Positions 32,060-34,075 of a DNA stretch of 34,075 bases are shown here, piece by piece (position 1 is the stretch's first letter; each line of letters starts with the position of its first letter). Origin of the DNA: Clostridiales bacterium (GTDB lineage: Bacteria > Bacillota > Clostridia > Lachnospirales > CAG-274); the NCBI GenBank assembly GCA_021201395.1, contig JAJQFB010000082.1, forward strand, positions 1-34,075. Direction: 5' to 3'. The notes beneath the pieces were generated by a model that was given only the letters and a program-made list of their open reading frames with translations, was not told the origin of the DNA and did no database searches. The translations under genes and the position numbers were made by a program.

Positions 32060-33921
32060 ACAGAATTATAGAGGGAATACTCAAAAACGATATAGAAGCT
32101 GTTGACAGGGCAAGGAGGGAGGCTCCTCAGCTTCCCAACGAAAGGTATAAGGGGCTGACGGCGGTTTACTATGCCGCGAAATACGGCAATTTGGAGGTCA
32201 ATAAGTATATGGTTGAGAAAACTATGTCCAAACTGAATATGCTTGACGAAAAAAAACGCTCCGTACTGTTTTATGCCGTTGAGGGGGGAGATTTGGAGGT
32301 TTGCAAATATTACGTTGAAAGAGTAGGTTATTCTCCCTTAACCGCCGACATAGACGGAGTTACGGCTTTTGAATATGCCAAGGAGCTTGGCAGGGAGAAT
32401 ATTTTAAAATATTTCGAGGAATACTGCGGCTTTAAATATGAAGAGGGTTATAAAAACCCCATAAGAAGGGGCTTTTACCCCGACCCCTCGATAGTCAGAG
32501 TGGGAGAGGACTATTATATGGTTAATTCCACCTTTGTTTACTTCCCCTGTATACTGGTTTCCCACTCAAAAGACCTTGTAAACTGGCAGGTTATAGGTCA
32601 CGCAGTAACAAACCCGGACTGGGCGGAGCTTAAGGGGCTTGACGGGGGGAGAGGCTACTGGGCACCGGATATTTCATATTATAAGGGCAGATTTTACATT
32701 TGCGCCACCTACAGGAACAACGACGGCGAAAGGCTTGTAAGGTGGCAGATGGTAACAAGCTCCGAAAAGCCCGAGGGACCCTACGAAAAGCCTGTTTTTA
32801 TAGATGTAGACGGAATAGACCCGTCCATATTTACAGACGATGACGGCAGCCGTTATATGCTTTTAAACAGGGGGGCAAGCATATTTAAGCTCAGCGGGGA
32901 CGCAAAAGAGAGAGTCTCTGAGGTTTCTCTCTTATACTACGGTGACAACAAAAGAGCCCCTGAAGGTCCCCACCTTCTCAAAAAGGACGGATATTATTAT
33001 CTCTTTCAGGCCGAGGGCGGAACGGGAGCAGGCCATATGATAAGCGTATCAAGGAGCAGAAAGCTTTTCGGCCTTTATGAACCCTGTCCCTTTAATCCTA
33101 TAATGACCTATAAGGAGTTTCACAACCCCTGTATTCGCCGCTGCGGCCACGGCAAACCCGTTATGACCCCCGATGGCAGGTGGTTTATTGTCTATCTCTG
33201 TGGCAGGCTTTTAGACGGCAAATATACTGTTTTGGGGCGGGAAACCTGTATAGACGAGCTTGAATGGACGGCTGAGGGCTGGCCTGTTATAAACAAGGGC
33301 AGGGGTGCAAGCTCATTCGCAAAGTATCCCATTAAAAAACAGCTACTTGAAAACAATACAGACGAGGACTTTGACGGAGACGAAATCCCTACGGTATGGT
33401 ACAACTTAAGAGGCCGTGATGAGGACACTTTCAGCATAGAAAACAGCAGGCTTATTATAAAGGGCAGCAAAGACGGCCTTGACTCTACCTCCTGCGGAAG
33501 TGTTCTCTTAAGGCGGCAGGAAAGCTTTGATTTTACCGCCGAAGCAAAAGCGGAGTTTAGCCTTTCCGAGGGGGGAAGTGCCGGGCTTACCTGTTATTAT
33601 GACGAAAACAGCTTTTTTACTTTCGGCCTTAAAAGAGAAAAGGATAAAACCTTTATCGAGGTATGGGAAAGAATAGCCGACAAAAAATCCTTAAGCTTCC
33701 GTCGGGAATTTTCAGCCGAAAGCTGTGTTTTTAAAATCGAAACAAGGGGTCTTAAGCGGAGCCTTTACATAAACGGCAGTCTTATTTACACAATAGAGGA
33801 CTCAAGCTATTTAAGCGACGAGGGCGTAGAGCTGGGAAAACGCTTCACGGGAGCTATGACGGGAATGTACTGCATCGGCGAAGGCTCAAAGGCTGAGTTT
33901 GACTGTTTTTATATAAAATAA
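32056..33921 (+). CDS. Ankyrin repeat-glycoside hydrolase family 43 fusion
   Basis: 621 residues without a signal peptide, so probably cytoplasmic. Residues 1-130 form about four ankyrin repeats (LTAVYYAAKYGNLEVNKYMV, then SVLFYAVEGGDLEVCKYYVE, then VTAFEYAKELGRENILKYF). The five-bladed GH43 domain (about 138-430) has the catalytic triad: general base D143 (YPDPS), D255 (DGIDPSIF) and general acid E303 (RAPEGPHLL). A C-terminal beta-sandwich (about 440-621, GSVLLRRQESFDFTAEA) is of the GH43_C2 type. GH43 enzymes are beta-xylosidases or arabinofuranosidases; which is not decidable. Translation is coupled to the anti-sigma gene by ATGA. A terminator follows at 33954. Confidence 0.88.
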   Translation: MNRIIEGILKNDIEAVDRARREAPQLPNERYKGLTAVYYAAKYGNLEVNKYMVEKTMSKLNMLDEKKRSVLFYAVEGGDLEVCKYYVERVGYSPLTADIDGVTAFEYAKELGRENILKYFEEYCGFKYEEGYKNPIRRGFYPDPSIVRVGEDYYMVNSTFVYFPCILVSHSKDLVNWQVIGHAVTNPDWAELKGLDGGRGYWAPDISYYKGRFYICATYRNNDGERLVRWQMVTSSEKPEGPYEKPVFIDVDGIDPSIFTDDDGSRYMLLNRGASIFKLSGDAKERVSEVSLLYYGDNKRAPEGPHLLKKDGYYYLFQAEGGTGAGHMISVSRSRKLFGLYEPCPFNPIMTYKEFHNPCIRRCGHGKPVMTPDGRWFIVYLCGRLLDGKYTVLGRETCIDELEWTAEGWPVINKGRGASSFAKYPIKKQLLENNTDEDFDGDEIPTVWYNLRGRDEDTFSIENSRLIIKGSKDGLDSTSCGSVLLRRQESFDFTAEAKAEFSLSEGGSAGLTCYYDENSFFTFGLKREKDKTFIEVWERIADKKSLSFRREFSAESCVFKIETRGLKRSLYINGSLIYTIEDSSYLSDEGVELGKRFTGAMTGMYCIGEGSKAEFDCFYIK

Positions 33922-33953
33922 TACAATTTCTTGTTACGGAATGATTTGCAGGG

Positions 33954-33995
33954 TTAGTCTCCGCCCTAAAGACCGCAAGGGCGGAGACTAAATTT
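33954..33995. terminator. Strong 14-bp terminator hairpin
   Basis: TTAGTCTCCGCCCT (33954-33967) and AGGGCGGAGACTAA (33978-33991) form a perfect 14-pair stem with a 10-nt loop, followed by ATTTT. It closes the sigma/GH43 operon. Beyond it, to 34075, I see no further feature. Confidence 0.85.
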
Positions 33996-34075
33996 TCGAT
34001 TCACTTTTGGCAAAATCTTTCGTAAATTCCCAAAGTAAATTCCGCTAATATAAAAAGTGAAATTAAGTATCAGAA

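Overview
The window reads as chromosome of a strictly anaerobic, saccharolytic, butyrate-forming member of the Clostridia. The grounds are a class III (oxygen-sensitive) ribonucleotide reductase, a complete acetyl-CoA to butyryl-CoA gene set, Gram-positive PolC, a ferredoxin-type thioredoxin reductase, and genes for pectin and xylan/arabinan breakdown. Genus cannot be fixed from sequence alone. I see no rRNA, tRNA, CRISPR array, phage or transposase gene.

Layout. (1) 1-4013, mostly minus strand: queF, then nrdD-nrdG-dut (deoxynucleotide supply). (2) 4106-6845, plus strand: an M18 aminopeptidase, a degenerate ABC ATPase and a small membrane partner, ending in a terminator. (3) 6957-7933, minus: a secreted Thr-rich CAP-domain protein broken by a one-base frameshift, with a WalR-like box upstream. 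(4) 8300-14864, plus: the butyrate operon crt-(small membrane protein)-hbd-bcd-etfB-etfA-thl, preceded by two Rex-like operators and a strong sigma-A type promoter. (5) 15219-26216, plus: a housekeeping cluster pyrH-frr-uppS-cdsA-dxr-rseP-ispG-(orphan hicB)-polC, joining translation, envelope/isoprenoid synthesis and replication. (6) 26233-28860: an unknown conserved protein and a secreted PL10 pectate lyase. (7) 28921-30412: yajC-rnz. (8) 30453-30981: a six-cysteine ferredoxin:thioredoxin reductase catalytic protein with thioredoxin. (9) 31010-33991: an overlapping operon of sigma factor, soluble zinc anti-sigma-like protein and an ankyrin-GH43 fusion enzyme, closed by a 14-bp terminator stem.

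The most unusual content is not a single gene. A short structured repeat (about 165 bp when full length) occurs five times (62-156, 3372-3533, 14989-15150, 18189-18300, 31010-31177). It has imperfect terminal inverted repeats, internal stems with apparent compensatory changes, and an SD-like AAGGA followed by ATG inside one terminus. Four of five copies sit right behind a stop codon, in the same orientation relative to transcription; one supplies the stop codon of queF. The copy before the sigma factor has lost all three in-frame stops that a close sister copy carries (each T to C), so the repeat is open and fused in frame to the sigma factor. The second highlight is that sigma operon, where a cytoplasmic ankyrin-GH43 enzyme is translationally coupled to a sigma/anti-sigma pair.
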